From assembly GCA_029204225.1 (NCBI GenBank), contig CM055104.1, forward strand, positions 24,691,285-24,755,284: a stretch of 64,000 nucleotides of DNA, written 5' to 3'. Shown here piece by piece: positions 35,172 through 46,569 of this stretch. The notes beneath the pieces were generated by a model. That model was not told the DNA's origin, did not search any database, and was given only the letters and a program-made list of their open reading frames with translations. The stretch's first letter is position 1, and every line of letters begins with the position of its first letter. This DNA comes from Diphasiastrum complanatum (taxonomy: Eukaryota > Streptophyta > Lycopodiopsida > Lycopodiales > Lycopodiaceae). The translations under genes were made by a program, and so were the position numbers.

Positions 35172-35644
35172 TGTTATGGCCATATTCAACTAAGGACATG
35201 GAATAGTCCTAATATGGTAGACCGGCCCTCCAGTGTTCCTAGATTTTATTCCAAGTCAAGGCCTGTTGGTGACTAATAACTTTGAGAGGACCCAGACACT
35301 CTAATGGAGATATATGGAGTAGTGCATGAACATGTGACTGATATAGGCAGGAAGTATGCATGAAGAGCTGTGACCTATTTATAGTTGACCTGCATGGGAA
35401 TTGCATGTGCTCATGCATAGGATCCTACTCTCTATATATTGAGGTAGTGATTATTCCATCGACGACTTGGCCTAGGTTACCTGATGAGCTCTTCTCCTCT
35501 TGCTGTCACATTGGCATAGCTTGGGGGCTAGATCCAGGAGGATTCTCCAGGAGGGATCTAGGTTTGGTTGGGTGTTTTTGCTCCATAGTCTCTCTTGTGT
35601 TTTCCTATCCTCATCTTAGGGGATTGTCCCTAGTGGTCTTTACA
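35172..35644. repeat. Solo LTR inserted in copia 2 integrase
   Basis: The intact sibling (53701-53720) reads CACTATATCCAACAAA, whereas here CACTATATC is followed by TGTTATGGCC, and 473 bp later CTTTACA is followed by ATAACCAACAAA. The insert thus starts TG, ends CA, and has an ATATC/ATAAC flank consistent with a 5-bp target duplication carrying one mutation. No internal domain remains, as expected after LTR-LTR recombination. A diverged relative lies near 8341-8960. Confidence 0.7.
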
Positions 35645-36139
35645 ATAACCAACAAATATACCCTTCCTTGAAGATGGATCCCTCTTTGTCCTATCATCAA
35701 GAGCTATATTGACATCACAAGTACATCCAAAAGTTTTAAGAAAGTTGGCACTCGGCCTCCTCTTGAATAGCATCTCAAAAGGTGTCTTGCCATCCAATAT
35801 AACACTCGGCCACCTATTGCATGGAAAGTTAGCACACAACAAGGCTTGGTTAGCACCTAACCTCATGGCTTTGGCACTTTCACAAAAAGTTCTATTCTTC
35901 CTCTCGGCCACTTCATTTTGTTGTGGTGTCCTTGGAGTTGTGTACTCCCTCTTGATCCCATGCTCATCACAAAAAACCTTAAATTTGGTAGATATGTACT
36001 CTTCACCATTGTCACTCAAACATTTGATCTTTGTAGAAAATTGGTTCTCCCTTACATTCTTGAACTTCACAAAGACATCATACACTTCATCCTTGCTCTT
36101 TAGTAGATAGATCCAACAAAATCTACTAAAAATCATCAA
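35645..36139 (-). pseudogene. Copia 2 integrase core
   Basis: The frame shows YLLKSKDEVYDVFVKFKNVR, CLSDNGEEYISTKFKVF (second catalytic Asp) and PQQNEVAERKNRTFCESAK (Glu), then GIFVGY at the nested insertion. The segment with the first catalytic Asp is shifted out of frame near 36140-36190, where about 26 codons present in copia 3 are deleted (SC to SDIHG). Confidence 0.8.
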
Positions 36140-36171
36140 TGAAGATTACATACATCTTAGATACACTATTG

Positions 36172-36747
36172 CTAGTTGTAGTATTTCCATGAATATCTGA
36201 ACGAACAAGACTCACAAACATGATTGATGATGGTTAAGGATCTTGGAAGACCAATCACAACTTGCTTCTTGTCCATTACCTCCAATGACTTGAAGTTGAG
36301 GTGCCCAATCCTTTTATGCCAAACCTCTTGAATAGGTATTTGCTCACTTGCAACACATCCAATTTGGTTATCAATAACACAAGCATCTAGGTTGAACAAC
36401 TTCCCTTGTCTTTTACCTTTTGCAATGAAGATATCCTTCCTTTTGATCATGCAAGCATCTCCATCAAACTCAACTTTAAAACCTTTACTTAGCAAATGAC
36501 TCACACTAAGTAAATTCATGGTAATGGAAGGTATGAACAAAATATCCTTTAGATGAACATTCCTATTTGTAGAGAGAGAAATAGGAACTGTGCCAATCCC
36601 TTTGATTGCACACTCATCATCATTTGCCATGTAGATGACCCTCTTGTTATCTTCATATGCCAACAAAGAAGTGAAGTGAAAAGTCATGTGTGAGCTTGCA
36701 CCACTATCAGTCCACCATGGATCTAGATCTCCATCATTAGCAAGCAT
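36172..36747 (-). pseudogene. Copia 2 protease and pre-integrase domain
   Basis: Starts LANDGDLDPWWTDSGASSHM with an intact DSGAS protease triad, then LKDILFIPSITMNLLSVSHL, and the pre-integrase zinc region with WHKRIGHLNFKSLEVM and HVCESC. It ends by frameshift at the deletion described for the integrase core. Confidence 0.8.
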
Positions 36748-37594
36748 ACACGAAAAGCATCATCATTTGAGTTTTGAACATCCAAACCATCTTCATCATG
36801 AGTAAGATTACCTTGCTTGTCTCCTTGATCTCTCTTATGCTTGTACACTCACGTACAAAGTGTCCTTTGGTGCCACGATAGAAACACTTTAGCTTTGACC
36901 TATCTTTCTTTTTTCCATTTGAAGAAGCCTCTCCTTGATCTTGCCCTTTAGACGACTTACTTTTGCTTTTGCCCTTGATGAACATATCCTCCTCTGCCAC
37001 TTGAGATGTTGATGAAAATCCACCTCTTGCTTGATGCCTATATTCTTCATTGATCAATATCTCTTGAAGATCCATCAAACTTGGCAAAGTCCTTTGAATG
37101 TCAAGACTTTGTACAATGTTAGCATGAGCATCCAACAAACCATTATGAATAACTTGAACAAGCTCTCCTTCCTTAATGCTCTCATCAATGAAAGCTAACT
37201 CATCATTGAAAGCCTTCACTCTCAAAACAAAAATATTTGACTCTCTTCATTCTTTTGCAAATTTTGAAAGATTTGTCTTCTTAGAGTCAACACTCTAGAT
37301 GTAGACTTGGATTTATAAAGCTTCTTCAAAGCTTCCCAAGCCTCACTTGATGAAGTACACTTACCAACTTCCTTGAGAAGTTCATTGGTAACATTCATCT
37401 TTATCATGTGTAGAGCTCTTTTAGCTCTCTTGTCATACCTTCTTGTTGTATTGCTGGCCTCTCCTCCAAACCTACAACAATATCCAAATCATCATTCATC
37501 TCAAGAAGTGATTCCATCCTCACTTTCCACAATGAATACTTGCTTGAGGTAAGCTATTAGTGCCTTCCAACATGTGTCCACTTGATGTAGCCAT
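36737..37594 (-). pseudogene. Copia 2 Gag
   Basis: From ATG at 37594 (MATSSGHMLEG) the Gag reads through LLKEVGKCTSSSEAWEALKK and IHNGLLDAHANIVQSLDIQR, then a knuckle CFYRGTKGHFVREC in which the second Cys is Arg. Copia 3 has the intact CFYCGIKGHFASDC. Frameshifts at about 37222 and 37410 split it into several frames. Confidence 0.8.
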
Positions 37595-37599
37595 GTTGC

Positions 37600-38125
37600 A
37601 ATGACCTCATCCTTCTCTTTCAACTTGTTCCAATGCACAAAGCACTCTTTTGAAATACAACAAATGTTTCCAAAAAGAAATCACAAAGATATGGAACTTC
37701 TCAATTCTCTTCTAGCACAAGTATATCTAGCAAATCAATACATAGAAGGTAGAAATCTTGATCAACCTATGATCTATCCTCAATCTAATGACTCTTTCCA
37801 CTTCCTAAGATTGAAACACACTTAATGAAGTTAAGTAACCTAACAAAATAGAGATCCAATTAAAATTAGGGTTTTGACAAAATCACAAAAGAATGAATAT
37901 TTCAACATGCAATTGCTAATAACTTGATATAGAATCTTGTAGCCTCAAGCGAGACCTTCCTAATGCATCAAAGATTGCTATTCCCAGTAAGTATGGTGTG
38001 AAATCGAAATTCCTCAGGTTCATTGACCTAAAATGAGTGTTGATCTATGCAAGAAACTCTCTAGATTGATATCTCCTCCAAATCCTTGATAGATGTGCTT
38101 GATCCTTTCAAAACCTGCAACACAA
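37600..38125. other. Copia 2 leader
   Basis: Untranslated region between Gag start and primer site, similar in position and partly in sequence to 55775-56343 of copia 3. Confidence 0.6.
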
Positions 38126-38137
38126 GCTCTGATACAA
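38126..38137 (-). other. Primer-binding site of copia 2
   Basis: The minus strand reads TTGTATCAGAGC next to the LTR border, the initiator-Met tRNA site with one change. Confidence 0.75.
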
Positions 38138-38774
38138 TGTGAAAAATTTGGGATCAATTAAGATTGAAATCCATAACCTGATCTTTTGTTAGAAATATCT
38201 CAACTCTACCAATCTTGCCAATGTAGAAAAATCAACATCTACTCAATCTCAATAAGAGCCTGATCAAACATCAAACATATTACATGATGAAGTTGTTGTC
38301 GATTCAAAAACAGTAAGCTACTATATTTCACACATGTGGATCCAAAAATAGCATAAAATAAACATTCTACAGACAAAATTGCAAGGTATTACAAATATAG
38401 TGCACCAATGGATAGATGAACCCAAGAGAAGTCATGTATAAGCATGAAGTGATAGAAGACAGAGAGAATGTGTCTCTTCCCACGAGTGTACAACTATATA
38501 TAACAGATCCATGTCTCATTAATGAGTTTGGTTTCCCTCCATAACAGAAACCATAGCATTAATGTGGACTAGATTCAAATGTCTCCACATTCAAACTTGA
38601 ATCTCTAAAACTTGTGTACTACACTTTCCCACACTTTCAAAAAGTGTTTACTCAAATGATTTTAGACTAATATAAATTTGAAAAGTCAGACTCTAAGTCT
38701 AACATAAAAATTGGCCTCAATTGCCAAATATACAAATATGACCAAAATAGCAAAACTAGTTGAAATTTCTCACA
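38138..38774 (-). repeat. 5' LTR of copia 2
   Basis: 637 bp, TGTGAAAA to TTTCTCACA, with 5-bp inverted ends. It contains a CACATGTG palindrome at 38331-38338 and matches the LTR of copia 3 through GTGCACCAATGGATAG and other blocks. Confidence 0.8.
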
Positions 38775-41700
38775 GTGAGTATGGACAATATTTCACCAAG
38801 AGTGAGTATGATATTAAATTTTGCTCTTCTTATGGCAGATTGGTAGTGAAACTAGCCTGTTAGGGCATTCATCTTAGAGTGAGTTATACTTAATAATAAT
38901 CATCACTGTGTGCGTTTATTGATTCAATTGAAATCATCATATTATTGGTAGGCCAATAAGATATAGTGAAGGTGGCACTTTTTTGTGTTGATGACTCTTA
39001 TGTAGTTTCTAGATTTTTTTTGTTTTTTTTGCAAATATAAAACATCTATTTTGAAGATGAGATGAACTCATTTGTGTGTTTGTGTGTTTTTTAAACAATT
39101 CGATATTTTTTTATGATTCAAGACTTAAAAAAGTTAGACACGTTGGCTAGCACATGGATGTTGAATATGTTGGCTTCTAACATAAAAGTGGCACAAATCT
39201 TTACCATGTTTGATTGCCTTATTTTTGTTGAAAAGTCACTTTTGTTGATTCCAACAAAACATGAACAACTAAGTTTTTGACCGATTCTTGAAGATTCTGT
39301 CCAAGATCTAGGTTTTTACTATGATTTTTTTATATCAAAATATCTATTAGAAATGATCTAAGTTTGCTACTATGGACTTTTTGGTCGTGGAATCTTATTT
39401 GGTGAAGTTCAAGTAGCTAGATTCCAGAATCATTTTCTAATTTGATTGCATCTACAGATATCAATTGTTGATATGCTCACTATTTCTCTCTCTAGATAAT
39501 ATCCAATCATTAGAGGAGATTTTGATTCCAAAAGGGACTTATAAGAAATCGAGCCTTAGTAAGAGAATGTTAGAGAGAGAACAATAAAGTGACCAGACTT
39601 TTTGTCATTTTTTTTAGTTGATGCTTGCTATTAAACTTGTGTGGTTGGCTCCTTTATTGAAGTATATAAACAACTCGCATGAAACAAAACACATTTCCAA
39701 AAAACAAAGCATGCCCCACAAGCTACAAAATTTCATTTGTAAAAGAGTACACAACTCCTAAATCCCATGATGAATATTTGTGATCAAAATTTTACATAAG
39801 TAGAACCTCTTGTCGTTTAGATTCGCTAGTCATGTTGTCACACTAATTTGCATTGCACCTTGTTCATTATGTGTGTGTCTTCTTGCAAATGACTTTTAGG
39901 AGCTTAATGAAAAACTTTTAGCGATGTGGGTTCCATTTTCAACTTTTTATTGATGTTAGATTTCTTGTTCTTGCTAGTGTTGATTGCTTTTCACAAAGTT
40001 AAGGCTTACTGTTAGTCTAGATGATGTCATTGTAGATAATGTAGTTTATATTTCTAGCTTCTTGGTTGAGTAAGATGTTCCCTCTAAAATTAAAGTGATA
40101 ATTTTACCTTTTTGCTTTGTCAGATTGTGATATGAGATTAAAGCAATAAAGAGTACTCTAAATTTTCAAACAACAACAACCTCACATATTTTACTTTTTC
40201 TTGGTACTGATATGTATAAATAATTGTTGATGTTGCATATCGCTATCATGGAAGGATCTGCATTTTTGGTGAGAGAACTTGTTGATTCTTGTGTGATTGT
40301 GATATGTATAGATATTTGATGATGTGGCATATTTTCATCACACTAGAATCTATTATGAAAGAAAAATGCAAGCTCTAGATTTTTATGGAATCATATGCAA
40401 GATATGAACATTCCATCATATTCTATGCACATAGTACATCAATTTTGCTTTGTACCTCATCTCCATCAGAGTTTCAAATAAGAAAGTTACTGTAAATGAA
40501 AGATGTATACCATATTAGCTCAAGATAAACATTTGATGATGTGGCATATCTCCACCACGCGAGGATCTGCATTTGAAAGAGAACTTGTCTATTCTCGCAT
40601 CATGGCAATATGCCACATCATCAAAATATTTTATTCACCATAACTTTTTTATTTGACCTTAGATCGAGATGACAAAGCAAAAATAATCTTTTTTTTGCAT
40701 ATAATTTGATGGAATGATCACATATTGTATATGATTCTATAAAAATATCAATAATGTCTAGGACTGTTATTGTCATTCTACTCATCCTTAGATTAAAGAC
40801 TAATGTTCTTGTAGATGATGTTTTGCAGAATTTTTGTAGGCTCGCTCATGTACATATATCAATGGCTATTGTTGTTGAAGATTGAGAGACATGTATAATG
40901 TATCATTGCAAAATTTGTTATGTTTTTTATGAATATATTGCATGAATTCATAATGTTTTGGACAGTTCGGGATTCAGATTTAGTAGCAGGATGTTTGTTG
41001 ATAGATTGATCAGGAATCGATTTATCCTGCATAAATAAACTGATTGTTACGGGAAATCTTTTATTTTTAGGTTGCATGTGAGGATTTGAGCTATTTTCTA
41101 GAAGGATCCTCTTGTTACAAATGTTTGTTATCATATATTACTCACCCTTTTGTGTAAAGGTAAGGGTCTGGAAGGTAAGGCTAAACCTTGTAGAAGTTCA
41201 ATTCCTCTTAAATTTTAGAAATGAAAATTGGAAGCTGTTTGCATTTTGCTCTTATGGTTTTTTCCTATTTAGAAATGCAAATTCAAACAATGGCAGTATT
41301 CACTACATTTGACATAACTATATGAGATCAAAACGACCCCAAAATTGAAAAAAATAAAAGATTCTTAAATTTGCAATGACAGATTCTACCAAAGGTAATA
41401 TACAACAAATTGAAATTTAGTTTGAAAAGTGTTGAGAAATCTACAATGAAAACTCACCAATCAAAGAGGATTGAACTAAATAAAACTAGAAAAATTCAAA
41501 AATATCGATTCAAAGTTCTTATGAATTACTACTAATATATACAAACTTAGTTTTATACAAAAATCATTGCTCTGAAGTAATATTGCAACTACACAACAAA
41601 GCTCAAAACTATAGCATATGAGTTGTAAAGAATATAAAAATAAAAATAAAAATAAAAATAAAACTTTAATGAATATTAACCCTCTTTAAACCATTGAAAT

Positions 41701-41915
41701 TTATTTAACTATGGTTTCTTCAAAAGAGAAAAGCCAAAAAATGCATATTTTAAATAAAGAACTACAAGTTTTTTGTTGCAAACTTCATAAAACCATCATA
41801 ATTACAAAATAATTAATAATTTAAGAGAAGAAATGATTTTTGAAACTCAAAATCCCATTGAAATACAAAATAACTTAAATTTTATTTGCACATTCTTTTT
41901 TTTAAAGTACATTTT
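38775..41915. other. Intergenic, AT-rich, no gene recognised
   Basis: About 3.1 kb with no element body. A 91-codon frame at 40859-41134 has no domain. A repeated TGATGATGTGGCATAT motif occurs near 40200-40630, and an (AAAAT)n run lies near 41636-41660. Confidence 0.45.
40315..40625. repeat. Three copies of an 18-mer, one inverted
   Basis: TTTGATGATGTGGCATAT occurs at 40315-40332 and 40532-40549, and its exact inverse at 40608-40625. The last two form an 18-bp perfect stem with a 58-nt loop. A diverged copy (GTTGATGTTGCATATCG) is near 40226. Confidence 0.75.
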
Positions 41916-42341
41916 CTAAGCGGAATTTTCATTGATGTCTCTCAATTCAGAACTTGACATATTCTCAACACTCTCGTTTTCAGCTGATGAAGTGGAAGAC
42001 CCGTCTTCTTCATCAAAGTCAACTGACATGTCTTCCTCAGAATCCACGTTTAATGTTGACAAAAAACCTTGTAAATCAGCCTTTCTCTGTTGATGACGAG
42101 TGGAGGATGATGGTTTTTCAAGTAATCCAAGTCGTTCTTTCAATATAGATATTGTTGACTTTTGTAGATGATTGGTCATTGTTAATTCAAAATTAAATGC
42201 CAAAACATCTACATCTTGTAGATTCAAATCGTCGACTCTTGGTTGATTTTTTGGCAATCTCTTTCTCTTGCCCTTTGGATCTACTTGCAACATTTTGAGT
42301 TCGTACCTTCTCAAAAAAACATCCGTTGAAGTGGTGCACAA
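41916..42341 (-). CDS. Hypothetical acidic protein, fragment
   Basis: 141 codons. The N-terminal half is basic (PKGKRKRLPKNQPRVDDLNL) and the C-terminal half acidic and Ser-rich (SEEDMSVDFDEEDGSSTSS). I recognise no domain. It lies on the same strand and 330 bases downstream of the other Ser-rich frames (42672-43374), and intervening sequence carries protein-like stretches with stops, so the set may be one decayed or multi-exon gene. Confidence 0.35.
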   Translation of the reverse strand: MCTTSTDVFLRRYELKMLQVDPKGKRKRLPKNQPRVDDLNLQDVDVLAFNFELTMTNHLQKSTISILKERLGLLEKPSSSTRHQQRKADLQGFLSTLNVDSEEDMSVDFDEEDGSSTSSAENESVENMSSSELRDINENSA

Positions 42342-42671
42342 CCAATGGACACGTAGTAATTTTGTTTGATTGCTATTTTGAATAAAACCAAGTACTTCGA
42401 CCCTCTAAGGATCCCCGTAATGTTGGGTATTTAGGAAGTCGTGCATGCATTCATTGAAGCCGTGAGTTTTCGATTGCGTGAACTGCTTTGTAAGCTTTGC
42501 GACAAACCTCCAAAGCATTTAAAAAATACGAAAATGAATTTTTGTTCGGCACAAATAGTAATTTCTTTCATCCTTACTTCGTAAAAAGAAGTTTGATCTT
42601 AATTCTTCAATTTCTTTGATACTTAGCTTTTGCAAACAACAGGATGAGTAGCAAATAATATTCTGTACCTT

Positions 42672-43374
42672 TCAAATCTCAGATTTTGTAATCAACTGTT
42701 TTTGACGATTCGTTAAATCAGGTGAGGATCTCAAGTCTCTCTTGTATTTTTTTTTTTTTTTTGGAGTTTGATCTATAAATTGAACCTGTGACACTAGTAG
42801 GTGCTTGAACTGGTTGAGAAGTTGTTGGAATTTCATGAGTGAGAATTCTGGCTCTAACCCCAAGATGTTCAGGACCCTCAGAGGCTCTAAATTTTCAACG
42901 AATCTATATAGCCCTTTTAGATTTAACACGACGAACATCACTTTGAGAAGGTCTCCTATGAACATGAGAAAAGCTTGAACGTCGCGGATCAACAGACTTA
43001 TGTGGATTTGTTGATTTACTAGAATCAACAATTGAGTGAATTGAAGCTTTTGACTCATCACTCAATGATTCAACTTGTTCAAAAGAACAATGTTCTAGTT
43101 GTGTCGAGCCTATATCTGAAGAGGAGGACGAGGTCGAAAGATTAGATACAAGCTCAGTTATAGATGTCATTTCTTGAAAAGTACTTGCTTGAGAAATTTC
43201 AGATGATGAACGGGTAAATGATGACGATGCCACATCGTTTACCAAAATATGTTCAGATTCAGGAGTGGCTTTATAAAAAAAGCTTTCATTGGGAATGTCA
43301 GATGAAGATGTTGCACTTGTTGCAACATATTGAGTTACAGCTACTGGAATAGAAGAGGTAGAACTACTTGACAT
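42672..43374 (-). CDS. Hypothetical Ser-rich protein, frameshifted or spliced
   Basis: The frame from ATG at 43374 has 156 codons: Ser/Thr-rich (MSSSSTSSIPVAVTQY), then basic (RRPSQSDVRRVKSKRA) and a stop at 42904. In another frame the coding-like text continues as YRFVENLEPLRVLNILGLEP, then LMKFQQLLNQFKHLLVSQVQ and KKKKKYKRDLRSS to 42672. A single frameshift or a short intron would join them. No family recognised. The palindrome array begins 23 bases upstream of the ATG. Confidence 0.35.
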
Positions 43375-43624
43375 CGTAAATTTTTTTTAACTACGTACTT
43401 ATGCTGAGCATAGAACCGTTCAAATAGTTAACACCACACTAAATGTGCTCCTCAAACATAACTGCAACCTATGCTGGTCATAGAACAAATAAAAGCCTAT
43501 ACGAACCTCAATAGACGTACACAGAAAAAGCAACTAAATGCAAATGAGCAACAAGCCTAAAAATTAACTAGTTAATAAAAATTTCCGACGGCTACCATGT
43601 CTTATATACTGTTTGGCAGCATTC

Positions 43625-43668
43625 TTAGGGTTAGGGTTAGGTTTAGGGTTAGGATTAGGGTTAGGTTT
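43625..43668 (+). repeat. Interstitial telomere-like tract
   Basis: Seven degenerate units mixing TTAGGG, TTTAGGG and ATTAGGG between 43625 and 43668. TTTAGGG is the usual plant telomere unit. It sits inside the palindrome array. Confidence 0.85.
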
Positions 43669-43680
43669 GGACTGTTCGGG

Positions 43681-43932
43681 CTAACACTCAAGGTCAGCGT
43701 GGGGTGACGTGAGTCGCGGCAACTTGGTCCCGAAGTAAGCTGGAGGACTGGCGTGAGACGGGGGTCTCGAAAAAAAATTATTTAAGACCATAGTCCAAGC
43801 ATAACTCACCTCATTTGCTAATTCAAAAGCCCACATGCTGCCAGAGAAATCACTACGACCAAGTGACGGCTTTCTATAAAATTTCGCATACGTTCTCGCT
43901 TCCAGATTTCTTGACGGTAAGATTATTGTCAT
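43681..43932 (-). CDS. 83-codon frame inside the palindrome region, doubtful
   Basis: A minus-strand frame (FYRKPSLGRSDFSGSMWAFE) between telomere-like tract and palindromes. Composition is protein-like but no domain is recognised, and it may be chance. Confidence 0.2.
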   Translation of the reverse strand: MTIILPSRNLEARTYAKFYRKPSLGRSDFSGSMWAFELANEVSYAWTMVLNNFFSRPPSHASPPAYFGTKLPRLTSPHADLEC

Positions 43933-44152
43933 TTTCTAGCTTTGCTCTATGCTGAGCATGGGTAATAAATTCTTGCATTAGAAAATATTCATATTTTAAT
44001 TTGTATTCATCTTCTTGCAACATGGATAACCTATGCTTAGCATAGTTGCCTGCACCAGTCCTCTCCTTTAACCTATGCTGAGCATAGGTTGTGCTCGGGT
44101 CCTTAGTAATATCCTATGCTTAGCATATCCTATGCTCAGCATAGGATTCCTC

Positions 44153-44305
44153 TTCCAACCTATGCTTAGCATAGGTTAGCAAGCAAATAGTGAAGACATC
44201 CTATGCTCAACATAGGTTGGACAAGAACGCGCGAGTAACGACCTATGTTGAGCATAGGATGTCTTCGCAATTTGCTTGCTAACCTATGTTGAGCATAGGT
44301 TGGAA
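44153..44305. repeat. 65-bp inverted repeat with 23-nt loop
   Basis: 44153-44217 and the reverse complement of 44241-44305 agree at 61 of 65 positions by hand. Each arm holds two of the palindromes plus a shared non-palindromic spacer (TAGCAAGCAAAT, then GAAGACAT). The loop is 44218-44240. The transcript could fold into a long stem. Confidence 0.85.
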
Positions 44306-44459
44306 CAAGACCAGAGATGAAAGCTGTGCCCAACATAGGTCAAAAGGAGGTTAGAATTGAAGAATCCCACCTCCGTCCTATGCTAAGCATAAGTTGTTGG
44401 TAAGGAGTCTACCACAACCTATACTTAGCATAGGTCGCTACTCGTATTTTCTTGTTTTA

Positions 44460-46565
44460 CAACGCTTTCTCTCAGAAAAGTGATTCTTTTGAGATGTTTT
44501 AGTAAGAAAGTTTTTTGAATTCGTAGTTTTGATTTTTAATTTTTTTTTTCACAAAAATGGCTTATTTTATTAAAGTTTTCAGCATTTTCATTAAGATAGC
44601 GTTTTAAATTTTCCCAAAAAGCCTTTTTTTGGCAGATTTTCAATTGTCTTTAATAATTTTTGAAATGTCATGGATTTCTTTTAAAATTTCGGGCAAACCT
44701 CAAGATATTCCCTTAAAAGATAAGAAAAAATTCATGTACTATTTCACCAAGACATCAGCAAATTCCCTTGTCCAAGGAACCTCAGCCTCTTGCTAGCGGA
44801 AAAGTAGGCGACACAGAAGAATTTGCTGATGTCTTGGTTCAAGATTATAATATAGTAATTGTAGTCAAGGAAATTATAGAAGAGGTGCCACTTGATAGTA
44901 CAGTGGCTACTCAAAAAAAAGCAAAAGAAAAAGATGTAAATGATATCGATGATGTTTGGGAATAAAAAATTCTCTTTTATTTTAATGAATAATTGTGTTT
45001 ATATTTTTTGATGTATTGTGTTTTGAATTCTTTTTGATTGATTTAATATTTTTAAATTTATTTTTTAACGATTTAAAATTTAAAATTTGAAATATTTCAA
45101 GAATTTTAACATTGATAATTATTACCAAAAACTAAAATTGTAATGATTTGTCAAGTTTACAATATTTTAGTTTTGAATGTGTTTTTATAATATTTTTTCA
45201 AGGTCATTTATAAGAAATGAAAAAGAAAATTAAAATTTTTTCAGGGTGATTTAAATATTATCACAAATATTGTAATTTCGATTATTGTAAAGTAGTTTTA
45301 TTTGCGTTTATTTAATGTTTAATTATTTAATAAACTGACGTGGGTGTAAGTAAAGATTTTCAAAATTTTAAAAAATATTGATTCAAATTTTTAACATAAT
45401 TTAAAAAATATTTTTTTCGATACAAGAATCGTAATTTAGAAAACTTTTAGAATTCAAAAAGAAAAAACTATAACTTTTGTTTTTCGTAAGCTAAAGATAT
45501 TTTTTAGGAATTTTAGTGGTTGTATCTAATAATTTTATTTTAAATAGTATTATTATTTAATATAAGCTAATTTTAAGCTATTTATAAAAATCTATTGACT
45601 AAATTTTTGTAGCTTAAATTATTTTCTTCCAAAATACAACATTTTTTTACCATTATAATATGTTTATTTGAAGCATTTTAAATTTGGATACTTTTTAAAA
45701 AAATTTAATAAATTTAAAGAAAATGGGTCTTCAAGTCATTTCTCTTTTTTTGGTCATCATGATCATCTAATCTCAACATCTAACCATCGTTATCAAAATA
45801 TCGCATATGAATCAACGTTACTTTTTTTTTGCAATATCCATAAATAGAACAAGAAAATATATGAATATGCTATTTATACCTTTCTTATTTGTATTAATGT
45901 CTCTTTGAATGCCTTGGAATTTTACAATGACAATTGCATACAATATGAAGTACATAAATCTTATGCCATAGAAATGAAAAATATGTTGCACAAGCAATAT
46001 CTGTCACATTTTGGAAGTGATGCATGGCTTGCACGATAGTATTGTGTCGGAATATTTTAGATGCAGATTACTGTTAGATTTGAAAAAATCAATGAAAGCG
46101 AGCACTGGATCAAATGTCAATAGATTAAGTTGGTTTCTATCCTTATATGTATTTGTTGATTTCTTTTCAAATGCAAATGTTCGTAGAACACCAACATTAT
46201 TTGTTTGTAAGGATGTGCTAGATGACACTCTTTCAGATCTGTTGGATGTGGGTTGGGAATATAAGGTAGTTGGAGATATTGAATGTAGAATTAACAAATC
46301 TTCTATGATATTTTGTATTCAAAGTTATTCTTTTAAGTGCTGATAAGAATCACCAAAATTGAAAATATCATACATGAGTGTATAATACCATGATTTAAAA
46401 ATATCTTTTGGTTTGTCTACTTTAAAAAGTATTATATGACCATAGAAACATGTCTCTCAATTTTTTTTCAATTTGGAGTTCTGCAGAAATAGCCTATGTG
46501 CATCTAAAGTTATCTATGTCAAGTGCTGAAAAGTACTGAAAATTATTGAAAGGCGCTAAAAAGTT
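44460..46565. other. Very AT-rich intergenic stretch
   Basis: Poly-T and poly-A rich, particularly 44980-45720. A 65-codon plus frame (44768-44965) is acidic and unrecognised; a 110-codon plus frame (46011-46343) is also without domain. No element ends seen. Confidence 0.4.
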
Positions 46566-46569
46566 ACAA

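Larger units (their letters stand above)
34939..38774 (-). mobile_element. Truncated Ty1/copia element (copia 2) with nested solo LTR
   Basis: On the minus strand from the right: 5' LTR (38138-38774), primer site, Gag, protease, integrase. The coding ends in the linker after integrase near 34965, and RT, RNase H and the 3' LTR are missing. It is closely related to copia 3 (53318-57128). An insertion of about 470 bp splits the integrase tail. Confidence 0.8.
43397..44440. repeat. Array of CCTATGCTNAGCATAGG palindromes
   Basis: About 13 copies of an interrupted palindrome with half-site CCTATGCT (CCTATGCTGAGCATAGG, CCTATGCTTAGCATAGG, CCTATGTTGAGCATAGG and similar). Examples start near 43397, 43467, 43951, 44030, 44080, 44113, 44132, 44159, 44200, 44242, 44282, 44379 and 44415. 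Spacing is irregular (about 20-480 bp), so this is not a simple tandem repeat. I know of no element family with this motif. Confidence 0.85.

Noticed and set aside
43397-44440. CRISPR-like array
   Set aside because: Repeats are palindromes at irregular spacing in a plant-type genome, with no uniform spacers and no cas genes.
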